From a virus, in the IMG/VR virus record IMGVR_UViG_3300011113_000771, positions 1-34,336 of that record: 34,336 bases of DNA. One strand, given 5' to 3'. Made by a program: the position numbers and the translations under genes. This document shows, piece after piece, positions 21,840 through 31,270 of this stretch. Each line of letters opens with the position of its first letter. Positions within the stretch are counted from its first letter, which is position 1. The notes beneath the pieces are model-generated. The model was not told where the DNA came from. It did not search any database and saw nothing but the letters and a program-made list of their open reading frames with translations.

Positions 21840-23564
21840 ATGCCAATCGATTTAAAATACAAAGTTCTCCCAAGCTTTATAGTAGATGGTGTAAATTACG
21901 GCGCATGTGGAGATATTAGAAAGCCATTGCCATTCACTGGACCCACTGGTCTTGCTGAAACGGCTAAATATCAAATGATATCTCCCTTTGTTGAAGCAAG
22001 ATTTTACAAAGTAAGAGCATTTAATAATGCACAATTAAAACAAGTAAGAGATACACAACAAATTGTTTTTTATGTTTCTACGGGAAACTTCTTAGGCAGC
22101 AGCGAATACAAAAACGCATTTATACAATCTTTTTCTTTATCAATTGAATCTGCTTATGGCGCAACAATGGAAATTGTTGATACATCGGGAAACGATTTCG
22201 TAGGTTTTTATAATAGTATTTTTAGTAATAAGTGTGAAAATATTGATTTGCCAGCTGGTGCAGGGAAAAATGTTATTAATTTTGCTGATACTTATGTTGT
22301 GGCTGTGAATGTTGGTTATGTATTTGTCAATTCAGAAGGTCAGAAAGCAGTTTATCAACCATATGTCAATTCTCCATCTAAGAAATTACCCGGAAAGCCT
22401 ATTGGTCCATATATAAACTTTTTGTTGGCAAATGCAGAGGTTACAGTTGAGCAAAACATTTGGAAATACAGATTATCTTTAAAAGCGCCAGATTTGAAAT
22501 ATGCCAACAACACAGTGAATAAAAGAGTTGGTGCGCCTGATCAAAAAATTCCATTTTTGAAAGCTGCTGAATTGATGTTGGATGGTGATTGTCCGCCAAA
22601 GCAAGCAAACAACAAAGAAGATGCAAGAGTAGTTTTAGTTAGACCACCTCAAGGAGTAAATGGCGAATGGTCTTATGTAAGCGAAAAAGGCGCAAATTTG
22701 GCAGAAAATGAAACCAAAAAAGGAGCATATGCTGGTTACAACTTGCCATCGTTAGACGCAATAAGAAAAAATATGGATACATTTGTTACCGCAAATAGTA
22801 AAGGTGTGTTCATGTGTTTTCCAAGTGGTGCAAATGATGATGCATTGTATTTGGTAGAAGCGGAAAGTTCATTTTGTGTGCAGAAGCGTGGAAGTATATC
22901 GCAATGTGGATTCGGTAATTTCTTGGGAACATATGTGGTCAATGGTGGCGATTTAAGTCCTGTAATCAAATTTACTCCCAAGATTAATTTGGCTGGCATT
23001 CCTAATAAAGCTCTTGGTGGTCAAGCTGCTGGTGGCACCACATCAAAATCTGTAGAAGTAAGGGATTTGTGTTCTCCTTTCGAACAGAATGACAGGCAAG
23101 AAGCAGTAGATGCCAAGCAAAAACCCGGACAAGCTGTGGCAGTGGCTGGAGCTATTGCCAATGAAGCTTGGAATAAAGAAGCTCCAAAAAATCTGCCTAA
23201 TTTGCAAGCACAAGCTGGAGTTGCTGCTATGTCTGCGAGCAATTACTCCAAACCTTTGTTGGCTGGTGCTTTGACGGCAGAGATGGAAATTCAAGGAGAT
23301 CCAAGACTTGTTTGGTCTTTAAATGTTATAGGATCTTTTGTGAAAATAATTTTCATTAATCCATTTGCACCCATACAACAAGTAACACCAAGACTTGCCA
23401 ATCCTATTGAAACAGATTGGTTGGCAAAGCCAGAAATCAATTCAATGATTTCTGAAGGAGCTTATCAGGTAACTGGATGCGATCATGAAATAAGAGATGG
23501 TTCTTGGGTCACTAAATTAAAATTGGTGCAAATACCATCGGCAAATGTACAAGTTAGAGGTTAA
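21840..23564 (+). CDS. Baseplate hub protein (gp27/gpD-type)
   Basis: 574 residues. The N-terminal third (YKVRAFNNAQLKQVRDTQQI, SLSIESAYGATMEIVDTSG) is beta-rich and tube-like. The middle includes an extended loop rich in Gly, Ala and Gln. The C-terminal part (LLAGALTAEMEIQGDPRLVW, FVKIIFINPF, EGAYQVTGCDHEIRDGSW, VTKLKLVQIPS) is the domain seen in hub proteins such as T4 gp27 and Mu/P2 gpD, which form the trimeric socket for the spike. Its position between gp53-like and gp5-like genes supports this. There is no clear ribosome binding site, so translation likely couples to the preceding gene. Confidence 0.75.
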   Translation: MPIDLKYKVLPSFIVDGVNYGACGDIRKPLPFTGPTGLAETAKYQMISPFVEARFYKVRAFNNAQLKQVRDTQQIVFYVSTGNFLGSSEYKNAFIQSFSLSIESAYGATMEIVDTSGNDFVGFYNSIFSNKCENIDLPAGAGKNVINFADTYVVAVNVGYVFVNSEGQKAVYQPYVNSPSKKLPGKPIGPYINFLLANAEVTVEQNIWKYRLSLKAPDLKYANNTVNKRVGAPDQKIPFLKAAELMLDGDCPPKQANNKEDARVVLVRPPQGVNGEWSYVSEKGANLAENETKKGAYAGYNLPSLDAIRKNMDTFVTANSKGVFMCFPSGANDDALYLVEAESSFCVQKRGSISQCGFGNFLGTYVVNGGDLSPVIKFTPKINLAGIPNKALGGQAAGGTTSKSVEVRDLCSPFEQNDRQEAVDAKQKPGQAVAVAGAIANEAWNKEAPKNLPNLQAQAGVAAMSASNYSKPLLAGALTAEMEIQGDPRLVWSLNVIGSFVKIIFINPFAPIQQVTPRLANPIETDWLAKPEINSMISEGAYQVTGCDHEIRDGSWVTKLKLVQIPSANVQVRG

Positions 23565-23567
23565 TAA

Positions 23568-25739
23568 ATGTCTGACATAAGTGAAAAAATAGAAAAATTG
23601 GAACACATGGTGTTGCAGCTTAATAATGCAACAAAAGAACTTCGTGAGCAACGATATAGGCAACCTATAAGCAGATTTGGAATTTATTCAGCTATTTGTG
23701 TAAGCACATTTGATGTTTGGAAACAAAATAGAATACAATGGTTTTCTCCTATTTTCGATGATCCGACTTCTGAAGTTTCAAAGCTTCCTTGGGCTTTGCC
23801 TGTATCAAACTTTGGTGGTTTTGATGACAGTGGGTCTTCATGGATTCCACCATCTGGATCAACTGTAATTATTGCTTTTGAAGGAGGTAACAATGGTGCT
23901 GCTTATTATTTGGGAACGACATGGTGTCGTGAAAGAGGACCGGGTCTTTTAAGCTTCTTTAACATACCAATAGAAGAATACAATCAACTTTACGCCAATA
24001 AAAGAACTGGATATCTTTGTGGACCAAATGATGGTTCACAGGTTTTTCCACCTTGGAATACAGAATCATATAACGGATATGATATAGATTCAATTCAACA
24101 GTTGAGTCAAGATCCAACCATTCTTGCCAGAATGACATATCCAAATATTTATGGATTTAAAACTCCTGAAAAGCACATGGTAAAAATGGTTGATGGAGAT
24201 GGCAAATGTAACAGAAAATGGAAAAGAATTGAGATAATGAGTGGTAATGGCAACTGGATGATGTTCAAGGATGACCACTTGCATTATGCAGGTCAATGGG
24301 CTCATCCGACATGTGTTGGCAATGAAAAAGACGGTGATACTAGTTGTGTTGTAGGTGTTCCAAATCCACCGATTTTTGACATAAATTCTATTCCAACAAA
24401 CGAGACATCAATAGATTTTTCAACTAATGCACCAGAAACTCCACCCACATACCAACAAAGTGAAAAATCTGGATGTTCATCATCAGACAGGTCTACAATA
24501 ATTGGTGGAGAGCCAGACACACAAATTAGAAACAGTCAGATTGGCAGAAATCCTTTTTTCAAGCAGGAAAGTGAGTGCAGACCTTACAAGGGACCACAAA
24601 CTCCTCAGAATAATAGATGTGATTTGCCTCAAACTGGAATCCAAATACTTTCTATTTCTGGTCATACTTTTGTCATGGATGATTCTGTGAATCAACCAAG
24701 AGGCAACATGGAATGGGATAGAAGTGTTCAGCCTTTTGATTTTGGGTGTGATAATAAATTTGCTGGCAGAACTTATTGGAAATCCACTACTGGTCATACG
24801 ATTGAAATGAATGATTTGGAAAGAATAGAAGGCAGTACTGACCAAGTTCGCAGTGATGAAAATGGTATAAAATTAAAGAGCGCATTAGGAAATCAAATAT
24901 TTTTGTGTGATGCAGTTGATGGACCTAAGTGTGATGGCAGAGCATCTGCTGGGCAAGGAATCAGAATGATTTCAACAAGCCAGCATCAATTCATCATGTC
25001 TGACGAAGGAAACGAAAGAAGTTATGCATGTAGAAGAGAAGGTGCGATACCTTTGGCTAATGCAAATGCCGCCTATATGCAATTAAGAACAGGGTATGGA
25101 TTGCAAATAACTTTAAATGATTCTCCTAGTCAAAAAGAAACACAAGGACAATCAATTGATATTATTGCACCACAAAAGACAATAGAAAATGGGTCGAGAC
25201 CACATGTGATTCAATTACAAGAAGGCTATCCAGATGTGGCAGAATCAGGATACATTCAAGTTAGATCTGGTGGCAATTTGTTTTTATATGCCAAAGAAAA
25301 TGCTTTGGAATTGATTGAAGGTCACAAAATAGTTTATGTAAAAACCAACAGATTGGATTATACTGAAAATAACTTCTTCCATATTGGAAGAGGCAATCAT
25401 GTTGTAAAGGTAGATCAAAAGATATATCTTTTAGCTGGAAGAGATTATCCACCACCTCCTCCAAATGTTAATAACCCAAGTCCGCCTGAGAATGAATTGC
25501 AGCCTACGCTTAATCAGGCGACCAATCAGGCAACTGCTGCCAATGCGGGTGAGTGCGTTCCGGGTGTATTTCCTGTTTTGGTTTTGATGCCAAATGGATG
25601 TATAAAAGCAAGTGATAGAGTTTATGCATCTTGTAGCAATGCTGGTTCAGCTATTGGACTTGGCAACATAAATATAGCAAACAATTGTGCGCCGGGAGAT
25701 GATTTGTGTTCTGGTGGTTTGCCGTTATCAGGATCATAA
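23568..25739 (+). CDS. Central tail spike (gp5/gpV-type) with OB-fold and beta-helix, no lysozyme domain
   Basis: 723 residues. It opens with a coiled coil (KIEKLEHMVLQLNNATKELR) and then an OB-fold of the gp5/gpV kind at about 40-135 (SRFGIYSAICVSTFDVWKQN, WALPVSNFGGFDDSGSSWIP, GSTVIIAFEGGNNGAAYYLG). Downstream repeats of the form GHTFVMDDSVN, GHTIEMNDLER, GNQIFLCDAVD and QHQFIMSDEGN are typical beta-helix spike blades. The C-terminus is Cys-rich (ECVPGVFPVLVLMPNGCIKA). Unlike T4 gp5, no lysozyme insertion is seen. It forms the membrane-piercing needle. AGAGGT upstream of ATG is a fair ribosome binding site. Confidence 0.85.
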   Translation: MSDISEKIEKLEHMVLQLNNATKELREQRYRQPISRFGIYSAICVSTFDVWKQNRIQWFSPIFDDPTSEVSKLPWALPVSNFGGFDDSGSSWIPPSGSTVIIAFEGGNNGAAYYLGTTWCRERGPGLLSFFNIPIEEYNQLYANKRTGYLCGPNDGSQVFPPWNTESYNGYDIDSIQQLSQDPTILARMTYPNIYGFKTPEKHMVKMVDGDGKCNRKWKRIEIMSGNGNWMMFKDDHLHYAGQWAHPTCVGNEKDGDTSCVVGVPNPPIFDINSIPTNETSIDFSTNAPETPPTYQQSEKSGCSSSDRSTIIGGEPDTQIRNSQIGRNPFFKQESECRPYKGPQTPQNNRCDLPQTGIQILSISGHTFVMDDSVNQPRGNMEWDRSVQPFDFGCDNKFAGRTYWKSTTGHTIEMNDLERIEGSTDQVRSDENGIKLKSALGNQIFLCDAVDGPKCDGRASAGQGIRMISTSQHQFIMSDEGNERSYACRREGAIPLANANAAYMQLRTGYGLQITLNDSPSQKETQGQSIDIIAPQKTIENGSRPHVIQLQEGYPDVAESGYIQVRSGGNLFLYAKENALELIEGHKIVYVKTNRLDYTENNFFHIGRGNHVVKVDQKIYLLAGRDYPPPPPNVNNPSPPENELQPTLNQATNQATAANAGECVPGVFPVLVLMPNGCIKASDRVYASCSNAGSAIGLGNINIANNCAPGDDLCSGGLPLSGS

Positions 25740-25751
25740 TGAGGAGATAGA

Positions 25752-26162
25752 ATGGCGGATTTAAAAGGTTTTCCTTTTCCTGTGACAAAAAACCCTTTAG
25801 GGTTATTTTATACACAATTAGGTGCTAAAAACATTAAAAGCGATTTAATTCAGCTTATTTTGACAAATCCCGGTGACAGGGTAATGTTACCTCAGTTTGG
25901 AACAGCTTTGCGTAAATATTTTTACGAACCTAATACTGAAGGAACAAGAACAGCAATAAAAAATACTATAACTGATGCAATAGCTACATGGGAACCAAGA
26001 ATTACCATAAAATCAATTACTGTAACAGATTTAACTGAATCAGTTAATGGAATTAATGGAATAAATCCTAATGGAGTCTTGGTGCGAATTAACTATATAA
26101 ATCCAGAACAAATAAATATTGTTGAAAATTTAGTTTTAGCAATACCGTTTGAAGGGGGCTGA
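25752..26162 (+). CDS. Baseplate wedge protein gp25-like
   Basis: 136 residues, a standard gp25/gpW-type wedge protein: GFPFPVTKNPLGLFYTQLGA, DLIQLILTNPGDRVMLPQFG, ALRKYFYEPNTEGTRTAI and ATWEPRITIKSITVTD. The L-x-T-x-x-G-E/D-R-x-M-x-P-x-F/Y-G motif is diagnostic. In T4 it binds sheath and gp53 and starts sheath assembly. GAGGAGA five bases before the ATG is a strong ribosome binding site. It directly precedes the gp6-like gene, as in nearly all contractile systems. Confidence 0.95.
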   Translation: MADLKGFPFPVTKNPLGLFYTQLGAKNIKSDLIQLILTNPGDRVMLPQFGTALRKYFYEPNTEGTRTAIKNTITDAIATWEPRITIKSITVTDLTESVNGINGINPNGVLVRINYINPEQINIVENLVLAIPFEGG

Positions 26163-26163
26163 T

Positions 26164-27714
26164 TTGGAAAAGTGTCCATTTGATTTGAAGCCATATAAAA
26201 CTGGTGCAAATACCACAAGACCTCAAATCTTTTCTCTAAATTATACAAATCAAGACTTCTGGTCTATGAAATCTCGTTTGGTTTCATTTATCAAGGAAAA
26301 ATTCGGCACAGAATTCAATGACTTTGTTGAATCAAGTCTTGGAATGATGCTTATTGAAAACTGGGCATTTATTGCCGACACCCTATCATTTAAGACAGAC
26401 CAAGTAGCAAATGAAGTCTTTATTGACACAGTAACAGAATTGGAAGATGCGATAAGACTTGCTCGTTTAGTAGGTTTTGAGCCTCAACCACCAATTGCTG
26501 GCAAGAGTCTTTGGTCAGCTAGAGTTCAAGCCACATATAATATTGATCTTGAAATACCTGCTCCATACCCAGTTGACATATTCAACAATAATGTAACCAC
26601 AACAATAGAATTGTTCCCGTCTGACTCATTGAATAGACCGATATACGATGAAAATATTTATATTGTTGCTGGCACATTGATTAATAGCAATATTGTTGGG
26701 CTGGAAGGTAAAACATACAACGATACTTTTGGTGCTGTGGGCGGTCCCGATCAAGCGTATCTTCTCACATACAATCCTGTTCTTCTTGATTCAATTCGTG
26801 TAAGTGTTGATGGTGTTAAGTGGGATCAAGTAAAATATTTCACAGAATCAGCACCATTAAGAGAATACAGAGTCGAATACAACTCAAATTATTCTGTCTA
26901 CATTATTTTTGGCAATAACAGAGCAGGATATATTCCTCCTGCTGGGTCAACAATTCAAATTGTTTATCGTGTTGGTGGTGGTCCTTCTGGCAACATCGTC
27001 AGTAATTTTGTAAACACACAAGCTTTAGTTCCAATTCCCGGTGAAATTTACAGTGCTGTTGTTAATTTAACAAATTACACCAAGGGTGAATATGGCTATT
27101 CTGGTGACACAATTGATGACATCAGATATAAGCTTCCTATTTACAACCAATCACAAAACAGATGCGTTTCTGGTAGTGATTACAAGAATTTTGCTAACTT
27201 GTTTACAACTCCTTATAACGGTGTGATGGGCAAAGCAAACGCTGTTCTTAGGCATTCTGGTTGCAGTTCTAACATAATTGAACTTTATGTTTTGGCAAAA
27301 GTTAATAATTTGCAATTAGAAAAAGCTTCAAGTCAATTTAAATATGAATTCACTCAATACATGAATGCCAACAAGATGATGACAGATTATCTTAGTATTT
27401 TGGATGGAGAAATAATCCTAACAAATGTTGCTGTCAATGTTGTCATGGACAAATATTACAAGAAATTTGAAGATGAAATTAAAGCAAACATTTTATCAAG
27501 AGTAGAAAACTTCTTTTCCATAAATAATTGGGATTATGAACAAAATTTAAGAGACATAGATGTAATAAAAGCTTTATCGGATATGCAGCAACCAAGCAGA
27601 TATGACATTTATTTTACCACCAGCGATCCTGACAATAGTGGCAAAATTGTTAGAGCTAGGTATTTTGAAATAATCAGACCAGAAAATATAGTAATAAGTT
27701 TTACCTATGAATAA
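26164..27714 (+). CDS. Baseplate wedge protein gp6/gpJ-like, TTG start
   Basis: 516 residues from TTG 26164, chosen because AAGGGGG (26152-26158) lies five bases upstream and the previous gene stops at 26162. Family features: early ENWAFIADTLSFKTDQVANE and AIRLARLVGFEPQPPIAGKS, then a central EYRVEYNSNYSVYIIFGNNR and GSTIQIVYRVGGGPSGNIVS, and later CVSGSDYKNFANLFTTPYNG and NIIELYVLAK. The last region is helical (ILSRVENFFSINNWDYEQ). In T4, gp6 forms the inner ring of the baseplate. The gene overlaps the next by 8 bp. Confidence 0.88.
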   Translation: MEKCPFDLKPYKTGANTTRPQIFSLNYTNQDFWSMKSRLVSFIKEKFGTEFNDFVESSLGMMLIENWAFIADTLSFKTDQVANEVFIDTVTELEDAIRLARLVGFEPQPPIAGKSLWSARVQATYNIDLEIPAPYPVDIFNNNVTTTIELFPSDSLNRPIYDENIYIVAGTLINSNIVGLEGKTYNDTFGAVGGPDQAYLLTYNPVLLDSIRVSVDGVKWDQVKYFTESAPLREYRVEYNSNYSVYIIFGNNRAGYIPPAGSTIQIVYRVGGGPSGNIVSNFVNTQALVPIPGEIYSAVVNLTNYTKGEYGYSGDTIDDIRYKLPIYNQSQNRCVSGSDYKNFANLFTTPYNGVMGKANAVLRHSGCSSNIIELYVLAKVNNLQLEKASSQFKYEFTQYMNANKMMTDYLSILDGEIILTNVAVNVVMDKYYKKFEDEIKANILSRVENFFSINNWDYEQNLRDIDVIKALSDMQQPSRYDIYFTTSDPDNSGKIVRARYFEIIRPENIVISFTYE

Positions 27715-30700
27715 ATTTTATACAGATAATCCAAAAGTTAATGATAGAGTTGAGTTTATATTCTTAACTCCAGATGCCAATAAATGTTATTTTGAAGATC
27801 CTTATTACATTGAAAACATAACAATTTATTTCATTCAAAGAAATTATGCTTCTCCAAACATTCAAGAATACGACAGCCAAGCTTCACAAAGCAATTTGGA
27901 AGCAAGATATCTGGCTTTGAAGAACATAGCTTGTAACGATCCAACTGAAGAAAACATACAATTAGCAAATAGAGCCTTGGATGATTGGCAATCAACAATT
28001 GTAACAAGCACTTTTTATTATCAAGACTCTGTGATTGTTTATCAACAAGGAAGTGCTACAAATCCTTTGTGGGTTAGAGGTCAACCTAATACAGATTCTC
28101 CAATTCAAAAACTTGCTAATGATGAATTCCCATATGGTAGATTTTCATTTTATTGGGATGCTGAAAATGTAAGAGAAGGCGATTATTTTATTTGCTATAA
28201 GTGGAAACCAAATCCATCTGGTGATACACTCAGCGCACACCTAGGATTTTATCTTGCTAGTGATATTGCTTCTTATACTAGCAACCCAACGCACAGAACT
28301 CCAGAAAACAAATATTATGATTTGTTGAACTTGTATTTACCTGAAATGTACAAGTCCACTTATTCAGATGATGATAAGACACCAGAAACTTTAGACAAAT
28401 TGAATCAAGCTCTTAATATTGGTTTTAGAAACATGGAAGATTTAGTAAATCAAATTATTGATTTACTAGATGCTAATGTTTTGCAAGAACCTCTTTTAGT
28501 TTATTTGGCAAATTTATTTAATTTGAAATTAAGAAGTGCAGACCCAACTAGATGGCGCAAGCAAATTAAAAAAGCTGTTCCTCTTAACAAGGCAAAGGGA
28601 ACAATAAGAGCCTTAAGAGAAGCTTTAGGTGATGCCGGAATTAGGTTAGACAAGTTTTCCCAACTTTGGCAAGTTGGCACTGATTACACCTTCACGGAAA
28701 GCTTTGTCTACTTAGGTGAAAACATATTTGAATTAGAAAAAGTAAGTTTGCCAATCAATCCAACATATTTTATGTTGGAGTATGAGACCTTAACTCAAAA
28801 TTATACAGAAATAGATCTTAGCAATATAGAAATATACACATCAAGTGGCGTTTCATACATGAAGTATATTGGCAATCCAATCGAATTGGGTTCCCACTTG
28901 AAAATCACTTATCAAATTAAAGAATTTCCAAATCAGGAAGAAATACAGTTGCATGGATATATTGTTTCCTTGCCTTTAGCGGATACTAGAGATGATAGAT
29001 ATTTTGAATATCCAAAAAAGGACTGGAATACTCATGTAATAGAGGAAACAGATCCTTTGTTTGATATTATTATCAATGTTAAAAATCCTTTTTACGATCC
29101 AGTTATATTTGGCAAGATTAGAACTGAATTTCCTTATTCAGAACAAGCCTATAACATGGATGAATACAATGGATCATTAAGAGATAGCTATAATCCAAAA
29201 GATATAGATAAAAACTTTGTTGAGCCTTGTAGAAACACAATAAGTTCAAGATTTAATGCCGAACTAACAATTCAGGATTTATCAAACATTCGTTTAACAG
29301 AAGCTCAAGAAATAATAGCTGATTATATTCCTTTTCATGCAATTTTGCATACTCTCCAATTCAATGGATATATGCAAGATTATATGTTGCCAGCAGATGA
29401 AAGTTTCCAAATATTGATAAAATATAATGGTGGAGAATTCTTAATAGCTGGTGAAGTAACCGATGTATTTAATAGAAATATACAACCCGGATCTGATCTT
29501 TATAATCCAGTTTTGAGAAATGCTTTGGCTTCTTCTACAAGTATAGAATCAGGGACAACAAATGGGTTTAATAAAAATATTGTGTTGTTCTGTCATTCTC
29601 AGAATTTAGAATTGATTGGCATAAATGACAATCCACCAGATACATTCTTGCAAATATTGGCACCACATGCCAATAGCGGAAATTATACTGTTCAAAATCC
29701 AACTGGCAATATAGTTCAAATAATAGGTGGTGTAACTGAGCCATTAAATCAAACAGATTTCACATTCATATTGTCTAATGTCACATTGGCTGATATTAAT
29801 TTTACTGTTTATCAAGATAATGTTTATTCAATTTCAGACAGCATTATTGATTATTTGTATTATCCAATAAAAACAACCCATGATGTCAATAACGGCAATG
29901 CAACAGCTGCATGGAAAGTGGAGATAGTTTCAACAGGATTTGAATACGAAATTGCTAATACCTTTAACAATAAGCTGATTCTTACAAATGATGGAAGCCT
30001 TAGCAATATATCTACAACTGGATTAGCATATAAAGTCTTAGATGAAAACAATAATATTATTTTTGAATCTACCAATGGTATTTACGATGTTCAAAAAAGA
30101 GGAAGGATTGTTGTAGATCCAGCTACTGGCATAGGAAACATTCAAACATACTTTGAATACAGTTTAAACAATTATTTCTATTTTGATAGCAATTCAAATC
30201 AGTATTACATTGATGGATATCCAGAAACAGTTAATCAATTTTATATTGATGGGTACGATGGTGGTGATCAAGCTGGTGTAATTGGAAAGGTGTTGCAGAG
30301 ACTTGTTTACAACACAGGAAATCTCAATTATGACAAAATGCTTATTACTAAGCCATTAACATTCCCGGCATTTACAGACCCTACTGACCCCAATGCTTTG
30401 CGTGATAGCACTTTTAAAGAAAATTATTTGATAAAAATAAATTCTACATATTTCTATTCAATAGTTTCAGAAGTAAATATTAGTGGAACAGATTATCTTT
30501 ATATTTCAGGTAGATTTGAGGATTGGGGCACTATTTCTAGTGGTGGAACTTCTGTTAATTATGAATTGATTCAATATGTGGAGAATGCAGTGACAATTTT
30601 AGGCAATAATTTTCCATTCGTGGATAGATCAAATAATGAATTGATCACTTATGAAACAACCACTGCTTCTCCTATGGCTATGGCTGATTTAGCTAATGGA

Positions 30701-30784
30701 CCCAAGTCGGTATCAATTCAAGAAGAAACAATTGGCTATACTATTTTAACTAAAGACAATAAAAAAATTGAAGGGAAAATATGA
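27707..30784 (+). CDS. Large baseplate wedge protein with tail protein I-type domain (gp7-like)
   Basis: 1025 residues. At about 195-330 lies a tail protein I-like domain: YYDLLNLYLPEMYKS, TLDKLNQALNIGFRNMEDLV, LLVYLANLFNLKLRSADPT, KKAVPLNKAKGTIRALREAL and GDAGIRLDKFSQLWQ. The following 190 residues resemble the extended arms of gp7, and the C-terminal half is beta-rich with NIVQIIGGVTEPLNQTDFTF, NQYYIDGYPETVNQFYIDGY and a duplicated YIDGY. In T4, gp7 bridges the inner wedge to peripheral parts and fibres. Start is in the end of the gp6-like gene; no clear ribosome binding site. Late overlap with the next gene is ATGA. Confidence 0.8.
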   Translation: MNKFYTDNPKVNDRVEFIFLTPDANKCYFEDPYYIENITIYFIQRNYASPNIQEYDSQASQSNLEARYLALKNIACNDPTEENIQLANRALDDWQSTIVTSTFYYQDSVIVYQQGSATNPLWVRGQPNTDSPIQKLANDEFPYGRFSFYWDAENVREGDYFICYKWKPNPSGDTLSAHLGFYLASDIASYTSNPTHRTPENKYYDLLNLYLPEMYKSTYSDDDKTPETLDKLNQALNIGFRNMEDLVNQIIDLLDANVLQEPLLVYLANLFNLKLRSADPTRWRKQIKKAVPLNKAKGTIRALREALGDAGIRLDKFSQLWQVGTDYTFTESFVYLGENIFELEKVSLPINPTYFMLEYETLTQNYTEIDLSNIEIYTSSGVSYMKYIGNPIELGSHLKITYQIKEFPNQEEIQLHGYIVSLPLADTRDDRYFEYPKKDWNTHVIEETDPLFDIIINVKNPFYDPVIFGKIRTEFPYSEQAYNMDEYNGSLRDSYNPKDIDKNFVEPCRNTISSRFNAELTIQDLSNIRLTEAQEIIADYIPFHAILHTLQFNGYMQDYMLPADESFQILIKYNGGEFLIAGEVTDVFNRNIQPGSDLYNPVLRNALASSTSIESGTTNGFNKNIVLFCHSQNLELIGINDNPPDTFLQILAPHANSGNYTVQNPTGNIVQIIGGVTEPLNQTDFTFILSNVTLADINFTVYQDNVYSISDSIIDYLYYPIKTTHDVNNGNATAAWKVEIVSTGFEYEIANTFNNKLILTNDGSLSNISTTGLAYKVLDENNNIIFESTNGIYDVQKRGRIVVDPATGIGNIQTYFEYSLNNYFYFDSNSNQYYIDGYPETVNQFYIDGYDGGDQAGVIGKVLQRLVYNTGNLNYDKMLITKPLTFPAFTDPTDPNALRDSTFKENYLIKINSTYFYSIVSEVNISGTDYLYISGRFEDWGTISSGGTSVNYELIQYVENAVTILGNNFPFVDRSNNELITYETTTASPMAMADLANGPKSVSIQEETIGYTILTKDNKKIEGKI

Positions 30785-31251
30785 ACGATTCATCGAAGTG
30801 CTACGGTCATGTAACCGCAAAAATTATTAATAAGAATGGTGAAGAAAGCGTAATTGATTTCAAGAATGCTGTTTTAGTGGGTGGAAGGGCTGAGCTTGTT
30901 AAAGTCCTTGCCAACAAAATTGGTGCTAGCTATGAGCAATATATTTCAAGGATGATTTTTGGTGATGGCGGCGATGATAGTGGCACTCCAAGATATGTAA
31001 ATGCTGACAGAACTGGATTGTTTGGATTAACTAGAGCAAGTAAGCCAGTTGTGGCAAGCATAGATGCAACCAATATGACACAAGTTACTTTTACTTCAGT
31101 TTTGGGTTTTGATGACGCTAATGGGTACAATTTGTCAGAAATGGCTTTGGTGCTAAATAATGACATTTTGTACTCAATGGCAACATTTGCTCCTTTGTCT
31201 AAAACTTCTGATATTCAAATTGTTTGGAACTGGCGAGTAAATTTATTGTAA
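30781..31251 (+). CDS. Conserved tail/baseplate-associated protein
   Basis: 156 residues. Features: YISRMIFGDGGDDSGTPRYV, then TQVTFTSVLGFDDANGYNLS, EMALVLNNDILYSMATFAPL and KTSDIQIVWNWRVNLL. This order (FGDGG, N-x-S-E-M-A-L, F-x-P-L-x-K, W-x-W-R) is familiar from small phage proteins following wedge genes in other myoviruses and tail-collar-type families. Probably a connector for fibres at the baseplate edge; exact homologue unknown. GAAGGGA five bases before the ATG is a good ribosome binding site inside the preceding gene. Confidence 0.75.
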   Translation: MNDSSKCYGHVTAKIINKNGEESVIDFKNAVLVGGRAELVKVLANKIGASYEQYISRMIFGDGGDDSGTPRYVNADRTGLFGLTRASKPVVASIDATNMTQVTFTSVLGFDDANGYNLSEMALVLNNDILYSMATFAPLSKTSDIQIVWNWRVNLL

Positions 31252-31255
31252 AAGC

Positions 31256-31263
31256 AATAAATA
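31256..31263 (+). promoter_or_regulatory. Late-promoter-like box AATAAATA, very close to start
   Basis: Matches NATAAATA, 4 bp after the preceding stop and only 7 bp before ATG 31271. If used, the mRNA would begin near the ATG. Confidence 0.4.
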
Positions 31264-31270
31264 TATTACT

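Noticed and set aside
24483-24845. 120-residue minus-strand frame inside the spike gene
   Set aside because: Antisense of a clear spike domain, with no ribosome binding site or motif.
26111-26118. AATAAATA box before the gp6-like gene
   Set aside because: It is inside the gp25-like coding region and such matches are expected by chance in this AT-rich DNA; kept out of the features.
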